Shown: piece after piece, positions 11,573 to 21,709 of the stretch
Position numbering within the stretch: the stretch's first letter is position 1
Layout of the letters: every line of letters begins with the position of its first letter
Origin: Conidiobolus incongruus B7586
Lineage: Eukaryota > Entomophthoromycota > Entomophthoromycetes > Entomophthorales > Conidiobolaceae
Length of the DNA: 22,684 nucleotides
NCBI GenBank assembly: GCA_000697335.1
Contig: JNEM01006235.1
Location: 1 to 22,684, forward strand
Reading direction: 5' to 3'
Position numbers and translations under genes: made by a program
The notes under the pieces: generated by a model
Seen by the model: the letters and a program-made list of their open reading frames with translations, nothing else
Databases searched by the model: none
What the model was told of the DNA's origin: nothing

Positions 11573-13254
11573 GTTTAAAATTAGATGAATAAAATTAAAA
11601 AGTCCAGCTTAATTAGCTATAAATAAAATTGAATAAAACTTTCTAATGACAACGAATTAAATATAAATTAATGATAATTCAACATATATTATTAATATAA
11701 TATTAATATTTTATGATATTATAGCTGATGATTAAAAAATGCTTTCAAGGAGTAAAGATAGTTAAACTATAAAACATTCATTTTAAATGCTAAATGATAT
11801 GAATTTCAATTAATTTTACAATCATTAAATGTGACAATTTTTAATTCTAACTCAATGTATTAACGGATCAATTCAATTATATCATGTACGTTAAACTTAT
11901 GATATTTTCTCATATTACATTATGTAATTATTAACAAGTACAACCAGAATCTATGTTCGATCAATTTTATTCACATATTTTTGAACTACTTGGTTTTTAA
12001 TTGTAATATTAAACTCAAATTCAAGGGATAAATATCTCAAACTTATATTATTTGTTTATCAAAATATAAATCATTATCTTGTCAAATTATAATAATAATT
12101 TTATAGTATTCTAATTTTTAATTCAAATATAATATGATATTGATAGTAATATATAACAAAGTTATAACTTCTTATATTGAGTATTTTATATTTTCAAAAC
12201 TATTAGAATTTTTGATATAACTACTTGTTTCATATTTAATTATTAATTAGATATATTTTGTTGATCAAAAATCCAACCAGTTTTATATATTTTCATGAAA
12301 TAATGGGATCTATGAAAAAACTATATATTGAAAATAATATAATATCTATAATTGACTATTCAATTCATTAATTAAATTGAAATATATATGATTAATGTTT
12401 ATCAAAAAAAATAATATTATATAATTTTTGTTATTATTTACTATTGTATATAATTCCGAAAATTTTAAAAACCTCTAAATTTTAAACCTTTGTAGTGAAG
12501 GATTGGCAAGTGTGGCTAAAATTGTAACCTCAATTAAATTAATCAATTATGCCTTTTGTATTCATTTAGTCTATTTATATGCAATATTACAAAAGTGTAT
12601 GATATCTATATTTTTTAAATTTCAATTGTTATAAATAACTACCTTTTTAAAATTGTTGTTAATATTTTTCTCATATAATAGAATAAGAATGATGTTTTGA
12701 ATTAAATAATTTATATTAGTTCCATAAAGAAATTTTATAACTATTTGTTTCATTCAAGCTGCTAGATTTATTTTTTGACGATTATGATTGAGGTTAATTA
12801 GAATATTAGAGGTTATTCAATTAGAGATTAATCATAATATTTGTTTAAATCTTTTGAACAGTTACAGAATCAATAACACTCAGTAAATTATATCTTATAT
12901 TAAATATCTAATCTTTCAAATTCGCCATGTTAGGAACAAACTAAATGATTAGCTAAAAATAGTAAAACATAGCTTATTTCAATTAAAATCTGAAACAATT
13001 ATGATTTCAGAATTCTGAAATGATTATCAAATATTATCCCATAAGGAGATTAGTTGAATTTGATTTAAATTTAAAATTGGATGATCGGTGACTAATCTTG
13101 ACTAAAATTATTTCATTTGTCATTGATTATTACTAATTTTACATATTATATCTATTTTAAATGATTATATAACAATTTTATTCCTCTCTCTTTTCTCTGT
13201 TACATTCATTTTAATATATTCTATAATTTGTCTGATAGAGTTATAATAATTAAA
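11573..13254. other. AT-rich intergenic region between divergent genes
   Basis: It separates the start of the RhoGAP gene (leftward) from the start of the HExxH gene (rightward), so it must hold both promoters. I see no coding frame or RNA gene. The only clear non-AT feature near its right end is the pyrimidine tract at 13181-13200. Confidence 0.7.
13181..13200 (+). promoter_or_regulatory. Pyrimidine-rich tract upstream of the HExxH gene
   Basis: A run of 19 pyrimidines (TTCCTCTCTC then TTTTCTCT) with one G, ending 54 nt before the ATG at 13255. CT-rich tracts near transcription starts are common in fungal promoters. Its presence here agrees with the mini-exon start chosen for the gene. Confidence 0.35.
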
Positions 13255-14168
13255 ATGAATAAATTGATTTTGAGTAGAATTAATAATATTAGTAATATAT
13301 TTTAGTTGATTATAGCTATTTTAATTAATATTCATATTTATATATATTATAGTTTGTAAATCAATCCCTGTAAATACTACTAATCGACGCTATTCTACGT
13401 TAACTTCACTTTCTAACTCTTCGATTCAATCTTGTCAAGTGCATCCTTTCACTAAAAAGACTGAGATTTTAAAGAATATTATTCATTTAGAATTCAATAA
13501 TCACGAAACTTTATGTAATAGTTTTATTCGAATGCAAGGTATATATACAAACCACATTAACTCCAACATAAATATATTCATTAATATTGATTTTAGAATT
13601 TTATGAGAATGACCAGTTTTATCAAAAAAAGTTTACTTTAAAAGATTTTGAATCAATTTTTAATTTAAATTTAAAGTCTTATTATTTAAATTGGTTAGGG
13701 TTTAATTTACCTAATATTATATTAAAAAAATTTAAAAATTTATACCCTTTAGATGAGTTATCTCAGTATGAAATTGATTTATTAAATTTAATTAATAAGA
13801 TTGATTATAATCAATTTTATATAATTGGTACTTCTATTCATAATCCTAATATTAGTGATACTTTGAAACATGAACTGTGTCATGCTCTCTACTATTTAGA
13901 TCCTGAATTCAAATTGGAAGTGAATGATTTACTCGCTACAATTCCTACTGACGAAATGAATCGATTGTATCAGTTGATGAGAGCTCTTCACTATCATGAG
14001 AGTGTTTGGTTGGACGAAATTCAAGCTTATTTAATATCCGAATCTTTTCAATCCCCCTTCCTACTGTCCAAAGGTATTCCTATATTTAATCCCTTCTGGT
14101 CTAAATTAATGAAAAATTTAAATGAATCTTATCTTAACGGAATCAAAAGGAATCAAATTAAAAAATAA
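13255..14168 (+). CDS. Putative mitochondrial HExxH zinc-metallopeptidase-like protein (three exons, 264 aa)
   Basis: The CDS is join(13255..13291,13353..13538,13597..14168), totalling 795 nt in one frame. I do not recognise the family. The N-terminus (about residues 1-49) has Lys and Arg but no Asp or Glu and contains NRRYST (23-28). This resembles a cleaved mitochondrial presequence with Arg at -3 (cut after Tyr26). The core has KHELCHALYY with His166, Glu167 and His170, the HExxH zinc-binding motif. WLDEIQAY follows about 45 residues later, where Asp214 or Glu215 could supply a third ligand. The motif context differs from ATP23, OMA1 and the M3/M41 proteases. The start is chosen because the 37-nt first exon, both introns and the frame all agree, and because the longest unspliced frame has no ATG. 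An AATAAA lies at 14263-14268, about 95 nt past the stop. Protease activity and mitochondrial location are inferences. Confidence 0.75.
13292..13352 (+). other. Intron 1 of the HExxH gene (61 nt, phase 1)
   Basis: Donor ATTA|GTAATA and acceptor TATTATAG|TTTGT, with a branch-like TTAATTAAT about 30 nt before the acceptor. Exon 1 ends with one base of the Ile13 codon and exon 2 supplies TT. The size matches the two other introns in the window. The short first exon makes this the least certain of the three. Confidence 0.65.
13539..13596 (+). other. Intron 2 of the HExxH gene (58 nt, phase 1)
   Basis: Donor ATGCAAG|GTATAT and acceptor GATTTTAG|AATTT, with a branch-like CATTAACTCC in the middle. 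It splits the Glu75 codon (G|AA) and joins an upstream 186-nt open exon to the frame carrying HExxH. The open frame on both sides and the standard splice sites support it. Confidence 0.82.
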
Positions 14169-16184
14169 ATTGATATTAATGATTTTGTGAATTTTGACTT
14201 TGATTGTTTTTATTCAAAATATGTATAATTATACTATATCTATTCATCAATTTCAAGCTTATAATAAACTGGATCAGGGTCCTATAATAATTTTGATTTG
14301 ATACTACCAATTTTCATTAAATGATTTAATCATTATAATTATTTATTAATTAAAATAAACTCTATTAATATTTTTTTTCAATAAAAAGAATATATGATAT
14401 ACAAACAAGTTAATTACATAGTAGTGTCAATTATTAAATTCATCGTGGTTGTGGCTGTTTAATATTTTCAAATATTGATCCAAATACAATTCTATTTATA
14501 GCTTCTATCTTATATTATGATTTTTTGATCTGCTCAATACCCATTACAATTGTAATTTAATATCAATCGTAATTCAATAATACTTATAATATTTATAATA
14601 TTCATTGTCCAATATACATTAATTTGTATTTATATATTATATTGTGTGAGAATATCTTTCAAATAAATCTAGATATTACAATTTGATATCAATATACTTA
14701 AAAAATTCTATAAATTAGATAAGTTTTGATCATAATGTCAAATATGTAATAAAAATGCACTTAAAAATGAAAATCACCTTTCAAAGATTATTTGAATTAT
14801 ACAAATATGAAATTGAATAAAATAAATATATATTGATAATAAAATAAATCATATGACTATTATAAATAGAGCTAAAAAGAGTTTATATTGATTAATAGTG
14901 GTTTCAACTTTTGTTTTAAAATTAAAATCATTAATTACAGAAAATTCTTATACAATTATACATTCAAACTATCCTTAAATATATTGGAATATAATTTTAA
15001 TACCAAAATTCTAATATATTTCTAGATTATAGAATATAATCTTTAGAAAAACATTGACTATAAAATTATCAAATGTTTGAAATAAATCAAATTTAATTGA
15101 CTTGATTTTGTTAATTATAGCTAAACTTTATTTTAGTTAATTGTGTACTTAGTTTGTTATATTTCTGATTCTCTATTCATTATTTCAGATTATTCTGAAC
15201 TTGTATTGTGATTTGAATTTTTAAATTAGAATAAATACTATATTAATTTTTAAATTTTTAAAGTAAAAAATATTAAAAATATGTTTATATATCTAGCACT
15301 TTCATCAAACAAACCTAGACACCATAAATCTATTAGGAATTTCCCAAAATCAAATTACCCTAATCAGTTAAACCTACTAAAAATACTTTATCCATCTGTT
15401 AAAATAAATATAACTGAAATATACAAATGATATCAAAAATGGATTATTTCAAGTCTGATTGTAATTGTTAACCATATATTGAATATAAGCACTTAAAATC
15501 AACATTCAATCAAGCATTTTTAATTCTTTGAAATATTCACATTTTATTATAATTGAAAATTTTACCCGCAATTTTGAATATCTATTATTCTAAATTACAA
15601 ATACTCTCAAAGTTATTAAATTGAAATTTAATGGATAAAAGATATTATATACTATATGAATTTGCAATTCCAATTTATACATATAATTTTAATCCAAATT
15701 AAATTTCAGTCACTAAAATATTGGTCAATGCATGCAGTTTTAAAGCTGGAAATTATTAAATTAAACTTCTAAGTCAATATATATTATTTTGATTTAGTAT
15801 TTTAAAATAATACCAGATTTCGCACTTTGAATAAATTTTTTAACTTTTTTTAAACAAGAGTTTGAAGATTTTTTTATTAACTAAGTTCAATATACAAAAT
15901 TAACTATAACTAAATTTAACTTTTGTTCTGAATAATGAAATGTATTTAGATTAATTCTGGACGTTAAATTAGTTATATACTAGTTGATTAATTTAAACTA
16001 TTTTTATATTCTTGATATATGTATAAACTAATTAATAAATAATATGATTAAACATGAATATATTTTAATATTACATCAAGTATAATTAAGAAAGTAATTA
16101 ATCCACTTATCTAATTACATATCATATTGTAAATAAAATTGCTATAATAATTTCAATTTTTGATAAATCAATTAATTATGATTA
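14169..16184. other. AT-rich intergenic region, no gene seen
   Basis: Apart from the probable polyadenylation signal of the HExxH gene (AATAAA at 14263-14268), I find no gene, RNA or repeat here. G+C is low but not as extreme as in the blocks near 6040-7450 and 18060-19500. Confidence 0.7.
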
Positions 16185-16605
16185 TTTCATATAATATAAT
16201 AAAATATAATATATTGAAAATGAATTTAAAATATTTAAAAACAGTATATAAATAATATTGGTATATTAATGTCGGGAAATAGAAGAAATAAGAATGGGAT
16301 ATTAAGAATCGATTAGAACGTTGGACTGAAATTCTCAATAATCAAATAAGCTCTGCTTTCAAGATGATATTCATGTATGATGATATTCGACAGTGTTATG
16401 AATATTGGGCTGTTGATAGATATAATACTGCAGCAAATTGAGTTTTCCTGATACAAACACTGTTTGAGTTTTGTTGACATTAATAAACAATCAGCATTAA
16501 TACCTCATAGCTAGATTTGGATCAACATTACTAAATCAAATATTACAATTATAACAATTTGGAACTATTTTACAAAATAAACCTCTGTAACATAAATAGA
16601 ATACT
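16185..16605 (+). repeat. Direct repeat R, copy 1
   Basis: The sequence recurs at 21284-21709 in the same orientation, offset 5103 bp in the core. 16229-16555 is identical to 21332-21658 (327 bp). Both copies begin in a TTCATATAATATAATA-type tract whose length differs. They also diverge after 16555, with several substitutions and a 1-nt indel over about 50 bp. Copy 1 lies just downstream of SOD copy 1, ending about 68 bp past that gene's stop on the opposite strand. I see no terminal inverted repeats, TG...CA ends or target-site duplication, so no transposon class can be assigned. Confidence 0.93.
16292..16441 (+). other. 49-codon open frame in R copy 1, possible 3'-terminal exon
   Basis: A stop-free frame of 49 codons ends in TGA at 16439-16441, and AATAAA follows at 16482-16487, 41 nt downstream. 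The encoded peptide has a globular, protein-like composition: WDIKNRLERW at the start, then MYDDIRQCYEYW and DRYNTAAN. There is no ATG near its start, and the base before it is the G of an AG, so it could be a last exon with a phase-1 acceptor, the phase used twice in the HExxH gene. I could not find a matching donor exon upstream. The family is unrecognised. It is more likely a gene fragment than a complete gene. Confidence 0.4.
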
Positions 16606-16673
16606 TGATTAAATAAAATATTAGAAGAATATATTAAAAATATGAAAAATATTATAAATGAAAGATATACATT

Positions 16674-17273
16674 TTAACTATGCTTGCAATCGTCATTCTC
16701 ATTCACAGGATCTTTAGATAGGGATTGGTAACCTGGAGGAGCTTGAACAATATTCCCACATACAATCCTTGTAGAGTTAGCTAAGTGAATGACAACTGAT
16801 CTTCCAATAACACCGTAATCACCTTCTAATTGTAGCTCATTATCGATGAATGCCAAATTATTCAAATTGTTGGGGTCTAAAGGACCGTATTTACCGGACA
16901 AGTCACCTGCCTCACAAGTTGTTACATTGTTTGGATCACACTTATAGTTAGGATTTTTGCCATCAGGATTGAGGTTAAGAGGATCCAAATGGTAACCAGT
17001 TGACATACAGCTTCCAGTACTGTTTACGGGTTTGACATGAATATGCCATGGGTATGGAGTTTGATTTGGAATCGTGGGAACACTTGTCATAAAGAGTTTG
17101 ATAGACATAGGACCAGTTCCCTCGTTATTGGTTGCGAGATTTTTAAATTCGAAAGTACCAACGAATCCATTGCCGTCAAGTTTGGCAATTGCCATGTTTT
17201 TGCTATTGTCATCCGCGAAACTACCACCTGATAGCAATAATGTAGCTATTGTAAAATAATGAAATAAACTCAT
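16674..17273 (-). CDS. Secreted copper-only superoxide dismutase-like protein, copy 1 (199 aa)
   Basis: Extracellular Cu-only SODs convert superoxide to hydrogen peroxide and oxygen at the fungal surface. The signal peptide is residues 1-20, cut after SFA. The copper ligands are all present: His77 and His79 (WHIH), His95 (GYHLDP) and His163 (GRSVVIH). The active-site Arg169 is in TRIVCG. The zinc site is lost: CEAGDLSG has Glu121 where Cu/Zn enzymes have His, and Asp124 is kept. This Glu-x-x-Asp pattern is known from Candida Sod5-type Cu-only enzymes. Five cysteines (89, 112, 120, 172, 196) follow the signal peptide, and three N-glycosylation sequons (NST, NVT, NST) are present. There is no GPI signal, so it should be freely secreted. 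The ATG at 17273 is chosen over an in-frame upstream TTG. It lies head-to-head with copy 2, which is identical over 394 nt. Confidence 0.92.
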   Translation of the reverse strand: MSLFHYFTIATLLLSGGSFADDNSKNMAIAKLDGNGFVGTFEFKNLATNNEGTGPMSIKLFMTSVPTIPNQTPYPWHIHVKPVNSTGSCMSTGYHLDPLNLNPDGKNPNYKCDPNNVTTCEAGDLSGKYGPLDPNNLNNLAFIDNELQLEGDYGVIGRSVVIHLANSTRIVCGNIVQAPPGYQSLSKDPVNENDDCKHS

Positions 17274-17330
17274 TTTATTCAATATTGAGTTCAATGAATT
17301 GTGAATAAAAGAATCATCTAATGACTTACG

Positions 17331-17344
17331 TATTTATATTTATA
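17331..17344 (-). promoter_or_regulatory. TATA-like element of SOD copy 1
   Basis: On the minus strand it reads TATAAATATAAATA, 58-71 nt before the ATG. A related ATATAAAATAC lies at a similar distance before SOD copy 2, within the short upstream flank that the two copies share. Conservation between copies makes it a better candidate than other AT-rich strings here. Confidence 0.45.
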
Positions 17345-19260
17345 GTTTGATTGCATGATAAAGAATGCAATATTCATTTAACAGAATTTGTCCAATCCAT
17401 TAATTTTCTCATTTCCTAATTAATGATCTTTTTATTAGCTGCATTAATGGAATTAAGTTTGATAAATTGATTAATTACTTACGTATTAACATTCCTTAAA
17501 TAAAAATAGTTAATTTGTTATTAACAATTTTATATAATTATCAATTTAAATTTTGTTTTAATCAATTTTGTTGTAGCTAAATTACTTCTCAGTAATAAAC
17601 AAATATTAGTTATATTTTTTGTCAATTTCTCATTATGCACATTAAATTCTATATGAATTATAATTGATTATCACAGATAATCATTTTTTTCATTTGTTAC
17701 CTCCTTAATCAAATATGACAAAATATTTGGATATAGTTCAATCGACCCTTCCCGGAATTTTCAATAGTTCTGAACATGCCTATCGCTTTTTAATCAAGGT
17801 TTATATAATATATCGTTTGTAACACATATACTTGGATATTATTTTACAATAGCATTTATTTTGAAACAATATAAAATTAAATTCACAATTGCCATTCATA
17901 GTCAAAATATAATAAATTCTGACCATTTGTTTGCCTGTATAGTATAAAAATAAGTTAGAATCTCATTAAGCAGTCTTAGATATTAGGATCAAACTGGAAA
18001 GGTTAGAGTTATACATACTTCAGGTGGATTTAAGCTTTACTCAGTTTTTTGCATTGAATATTTATTTGTTTCAAAAAATACAATATTTAATCCAGAAATA
18101 TATAATATATAAAACTCTTTTTAAAATATCAAAAATTAAATTATAAATAATAAGTTTTATATACCAAAAATCTTATGAATATAAAATTATTTAGGATATT
18201 AAATCAAAAATCATTTATAATTATTAAAGATTTTGAACTTTTTGGAATATATATAGTTATAATTTATAGAGTTATTAGTTTTAATATAAATAAATATTAG
18301 TATTATGAATTTAAAATATTAAAATTAATTTTTCAAAAAATAATTATAAGAATTAAATCTTTTATTTATAATATATTTAAAAATAATTCTAAATGTTTAT
18401 AATAATGATAATAATAAATTATAGTTAATAAAAAACAAATAACAAAAAAATAATATTTATAAAAATTTAAAATATAACAAAAAAATTAGAAAATTAGCCA
18501 TTTTCCAATTTATAAATAAAAGGATATATCATTATAATAGTTTAAAATTATATGAATTTATATTTAATATATTATTATATATTTTTATGGAATTTTGATA
18601 TTTTGAGTAAGTTTATCCTTTATAACTTTTATTTTCATAGTTCATATTATTTATATATTTTATTATTATAATTTATCTATTAATTTTCATTATTAAGTGA
18701 TAAAGGTATATTTTTATCTTATTATAACTAAAAATAACTAACTAATATATCACCTATATATATATTAAAACTTTCTAATATTATAATAATAAAATATTTA
18801 TATTAATTTTTAAAATAATTTCTTTAAAGGTAAATTATTATTGATATTAAAAAAGATTAATATATATAAAATTAGATTTTGAAATATTGGCAAATATTAA
18901 AGAATAATAAAATATTATAATATTTTGATATAAATAATTAAATTATCAATGCCTTTTAATTGACCTCAAATTATATTTTTTCAAATATTAGGATTATTAA
19001 AGATAAAACCAATATTCATTTATCAAATATTAATAATTATGATATTTTTATTTTGTAAATATTATTGGAAAATGTTTCTTTTAATTACTAAAACCACAGG
19101 TAAATAGTTATCTCTTTGGCCTTGTTAAATATATTAAATACTTAAAAAAAACTAATGAATAATAATGAATTCTTAAAATATTAAATATAAGATTTATTAA
19201 AAATTTATATTATAAATTTTATTATAAAGAATAAATATTCAAATTTGATTATCAAAATTA

Positions 19261-19286
19261 ATATATATATATATATATATATATAT
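19261..19286. repeat. (AT)13 dinucleotide microsatellite
   Basis: Thirteen uninterrupted AT pairs within the extremely AT-rich block. A shorter TA tract follows at about 19523-19537. Confidence 0.9.
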
Positions 19287-19640
19287 TTGAAATCAGTAAT
19301 TATTTATTTTATATTTTTTAAATAACAAACATTATTTATTAATATATTGTGATAATAGGTAATTTTGAATAAGAAAGCGATTAATAAAACACTTTAATAA
19401 TAGTCTTACAAGGACTATAATTGTTAAATTCTATCTTTTTATTTTAAAATTATTAAAAATTATAAGTGATTATTAAGCTTTATATATAGTATAGCTGAAT
19501 GAATTTTGGCCTATGATTTTATTATATATATATATATCTTTGATCAGGCAAGTCTTTCAAGTGTTTTTGATATGACATAATAGTGAATCAAGAGACTAAT
19601 ATTGCTAGAACATACTTCTTTGTTATCTAACAGTCAATTT

Positions 19641-19710
19641 AGCCAGCCTTCCAGGATTGGTGTTGGAGCTTAAGCGCTTGAGGCCCCTCTGGACTACATG
19701 CAAGGTTTGA
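19641..19710. other. Isolated GC-rich island, unidentified
   Basis: 19641-19705 contains 37 G+C of 65 (57%), while the surrounding spacer runs at about 10-30%. It includes the palindrome AAGCGCTT and GAGGCCCCTC. Short frames are open through it on both strands, for example minus-strand QRGLKRLSSN in one frame and PEGPQALKLQ in another, but none has a start or continues beyond about 30 codons. The minus strand also has TAGTCCAGAGG, which fits a pol III A-box pattern, but I find no matching B box or cloverleaf. It could be a non-coding RNA, part of a dispersed repeat or an exon remnant. Confidence 0.4.
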
Positions 19711-20415
19711 ATATTGGTGATTAAATTTGATTAATTTTGGACAAGTTTAATTGAAAGCAATAATTCAAAACAGGTCAAAAATTATTAATTTAAACTAATT
19801 TCAGTTTAATTAACTTCCTGCTTTCACAAAAGTAACAACTTTCAATCAATAGCAAATATGCTGAAAAATGATCTTTAATATTGATAGCTTTCCCAAACCG
19901 TATTTTACAGGATTTAAGTTAATTCAAAAGGGCAGCTCTATACAAATAATCATGACATGAATGGTTTTGATTAGTCCAGTTGACTACATAATAAATGATT
20001 GTTAACATCAGAAAAATAAATAATGTGCTATAAAACTAATATGCAAAATTCAATTTAATTATTCGTACTGAAGTTTGCATTTCTAGAATTTGCTCTCTAA
20101 AATCAGTTAATATATGAATTATTTCAATCAGTTGATAAAAGTAAAATTAATTTGAGCCTAAAATTTATATTATATTTTATAATTTTATATATTTCAGTTG
20201 TTAAAAGTATATTTCAATGAAGGTTACGATAATTTAAGTATGTTATTAAAATTAATAGTTGTTTATAAGTTAATAGTAGCCTAATTTTTGAGCTAATTGT
20301 TATATATAATTGAGTCAATTCAATTTAATAATAACAATCATACGATTAGGGTTAATTCCAAAATAATCTAATCCATATTTGATGTCTCTGCGATTAAGAC
20401 GTTATGTCAACCAAT

Positions 20416-20435
20416 ATAGCTCGTTAACAAGCTAT
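20416..20435. repeat. 20-bp near-perfect palindrome
   Basis: ATAGCTCGTTAACAAGCTAT pairs with itself except at one position pair and is centred on GTTAAC. It lies alone in the spacer. It may be chance in AT-rich DNA or a protein-binding site. Confidence 0.5.
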
Positions 20436-21283
20436 TTTAGATAAGAAATAGCACTAGAGAATCAATTAAAAATACGAATTAATCCACGAACTCCAGAAAT
20501 AACATATAAATATTATATTTTACAATCTGAAAACCATGTTGCAAATAGTTGAGATATTGAGAATGAATTTTTATATTTTATATTCACTTTAATATTCTTA
20601 ATTTCTTATAAGGATTTTGATAAAATCAAAAATTTCCTAACAACACAATTATTATTAAACATGATACATATAATTACATTTGGAGACTTTTAGATAAAGT
20701 GTGATATCTAATTTATTAAGAATTTAATTAAGATATTTGCGCTAAATTGAAGTGCATACTGCGTCAAAAGCATGGAAAGACTTTTTTAAATGTACACATC
20801 AAACCCGCTAAGCTCTGATTTAACAAATCAAAATATCTTGGAATAATGATCATTCTCCTTTTGCAGTCTATTATTGAGATATTGAAAAATATAATATAAT
20901 ATACTCTACATATTTTAAAAAGAGTAATGGTTGATAACTGACAACTGATGAGTAATAAATAAAGATATATTTGAACTAATTTAAATATTACTGAGATACA
21001 ATTGATATATTTTGATATATAAAAGTTTTTTTATCATAGTTTAAAAAAATAAAGGAAATTATTAACAAATTAAACATTCAATTATTAAATATTCCAAAAT
21101 AGTCTAATTCATATCATTTAAACATTTGACAATTGGATAGAAAATTTAAAATTTCAATTGATATGTATCATTAAGTATATTCATTGATCTAATAGATTCT
21201 TAATATAAATATTATAATTGAATATTTGCATAGGGAATTGTGCAGAAATCTATATTTCTAATTGATCAGTTTTCTTGTTAACT

Positions 21284-21709
21284 TTTCATATAATATAATA
21301 TAATATAATATTATATATTAAAATTAAATTGAAATATTTAAAAACAGTATATAAATAATATTGGTATATTAATGTCGGGAAATAGAAGAAATAAGAATGG
21401 GATATTAAGAATCGATTAGAACGTTGGACTGAAATTCTCAATAATCAAATAAGCTCTGCTTTCAAGATGATATTCATGTATGATGATATTCGACAGTGTT
21501 ATGAATATTGGGCTGTTGATAGATATAATACTGCAGCAAATTGAGTTTTCCTGATACAAACACTGTTTGAGTTTTGTTGACATTAATAAACAATCAGCAT
21601 TAATACCTCATAGCTAGATTTGGATCAACATTACTAAATCAAATATTACAATTATAACGATTTGGAGCTATTTTTACAAAATAAACCTCTTTAACGTAAA
21701 TATAATATT
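21284..21709 (+). repeat. Direct repeat R, copy 2
   Basis: Second copy of the repeat at 16185-16605, same strand. The core 21332-21658 is identical to copy 1. Its left end has a longer ATATA-type pentanucleotide tract (about 21287-21311) than copy 1. The right end drifts from copy 1 after 21658. Here the repeat lies about 580 bp upstream of SOD copy 2 on the same strand, whereas copy 1 lies downstream of and antisense to its SOD gene. Confidence 0.93.
21395..21544 (+). other. 49-codon open frame in R copy 2, possible 3'-terminal exon
   Basis: Identical in sequence to the frame at 16292-16441, ending in TGA at 21542-21544, with AATAAA following at 21585-21590. No upstream exon was found. The sequence just left of the core differs from copy 1, so no shared start codon exists there. 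Confidence 0.4.

Larger units (their letters stand above)
17274..21283. other. Long AT-rich spacer between the divergent SOD copies
   Basis: The first ~60-70 bp (17274 to about 17345) is the upstream flank shared with SOD copy 2. Beyond that I see no coding frame of note. About 18060-19500 is an extremely AT-rich block (18 G+C in 240 bases at 18241-18480). Single items inside the spacer are listed separately: an (AT)13 tract, a GC-rich island and a near-palindrome. Confidence 0.7.

Noticed and set aside
13255-14168. ATP23 or OMA1 orthologue
   Set aside because: ATP23 has HExxHAxD with a cysteine-rich context and OMA1 has transmembrane segments. Neither the flanking residues nor the length agrees.
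17037-17259. Two 61-64 codon plus-strand frames over SOD copy 1, and their minus-strand twins at 22305-22527
   Set aside because: They are antisense shadows of the SOD gene. Their identity in both places only reflects the duplicated coding sequence.
17274-17294. Seven-residue N-terminal extension of the SOD protein (also in frame at copy 2)
   Set aside because: It would need a TTG start. ATG at 17273 and at 22291 directly precedes a good signal peptide, and the upstream sequence differs between copies.
19641-19710. tRNA gene
   Set aside because: A GGTTTGAAT string and a TTAAGCGC string are spaced like T and D arms on the plus strand, but the acceptor, anticodon and T stems do not pair. The minus-strand A-box-like string has no B box.
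16185-21709. R copies as the two long terminal repeats of one retroelement
   Set aside because: The ~5.1-kb spacing suits such an element, but the interior holds a host SOD gene and AT-rich spacer with no gag, protease, reverse transcriptase or integrase signal. The ends lack TG...CA and a target duplication.
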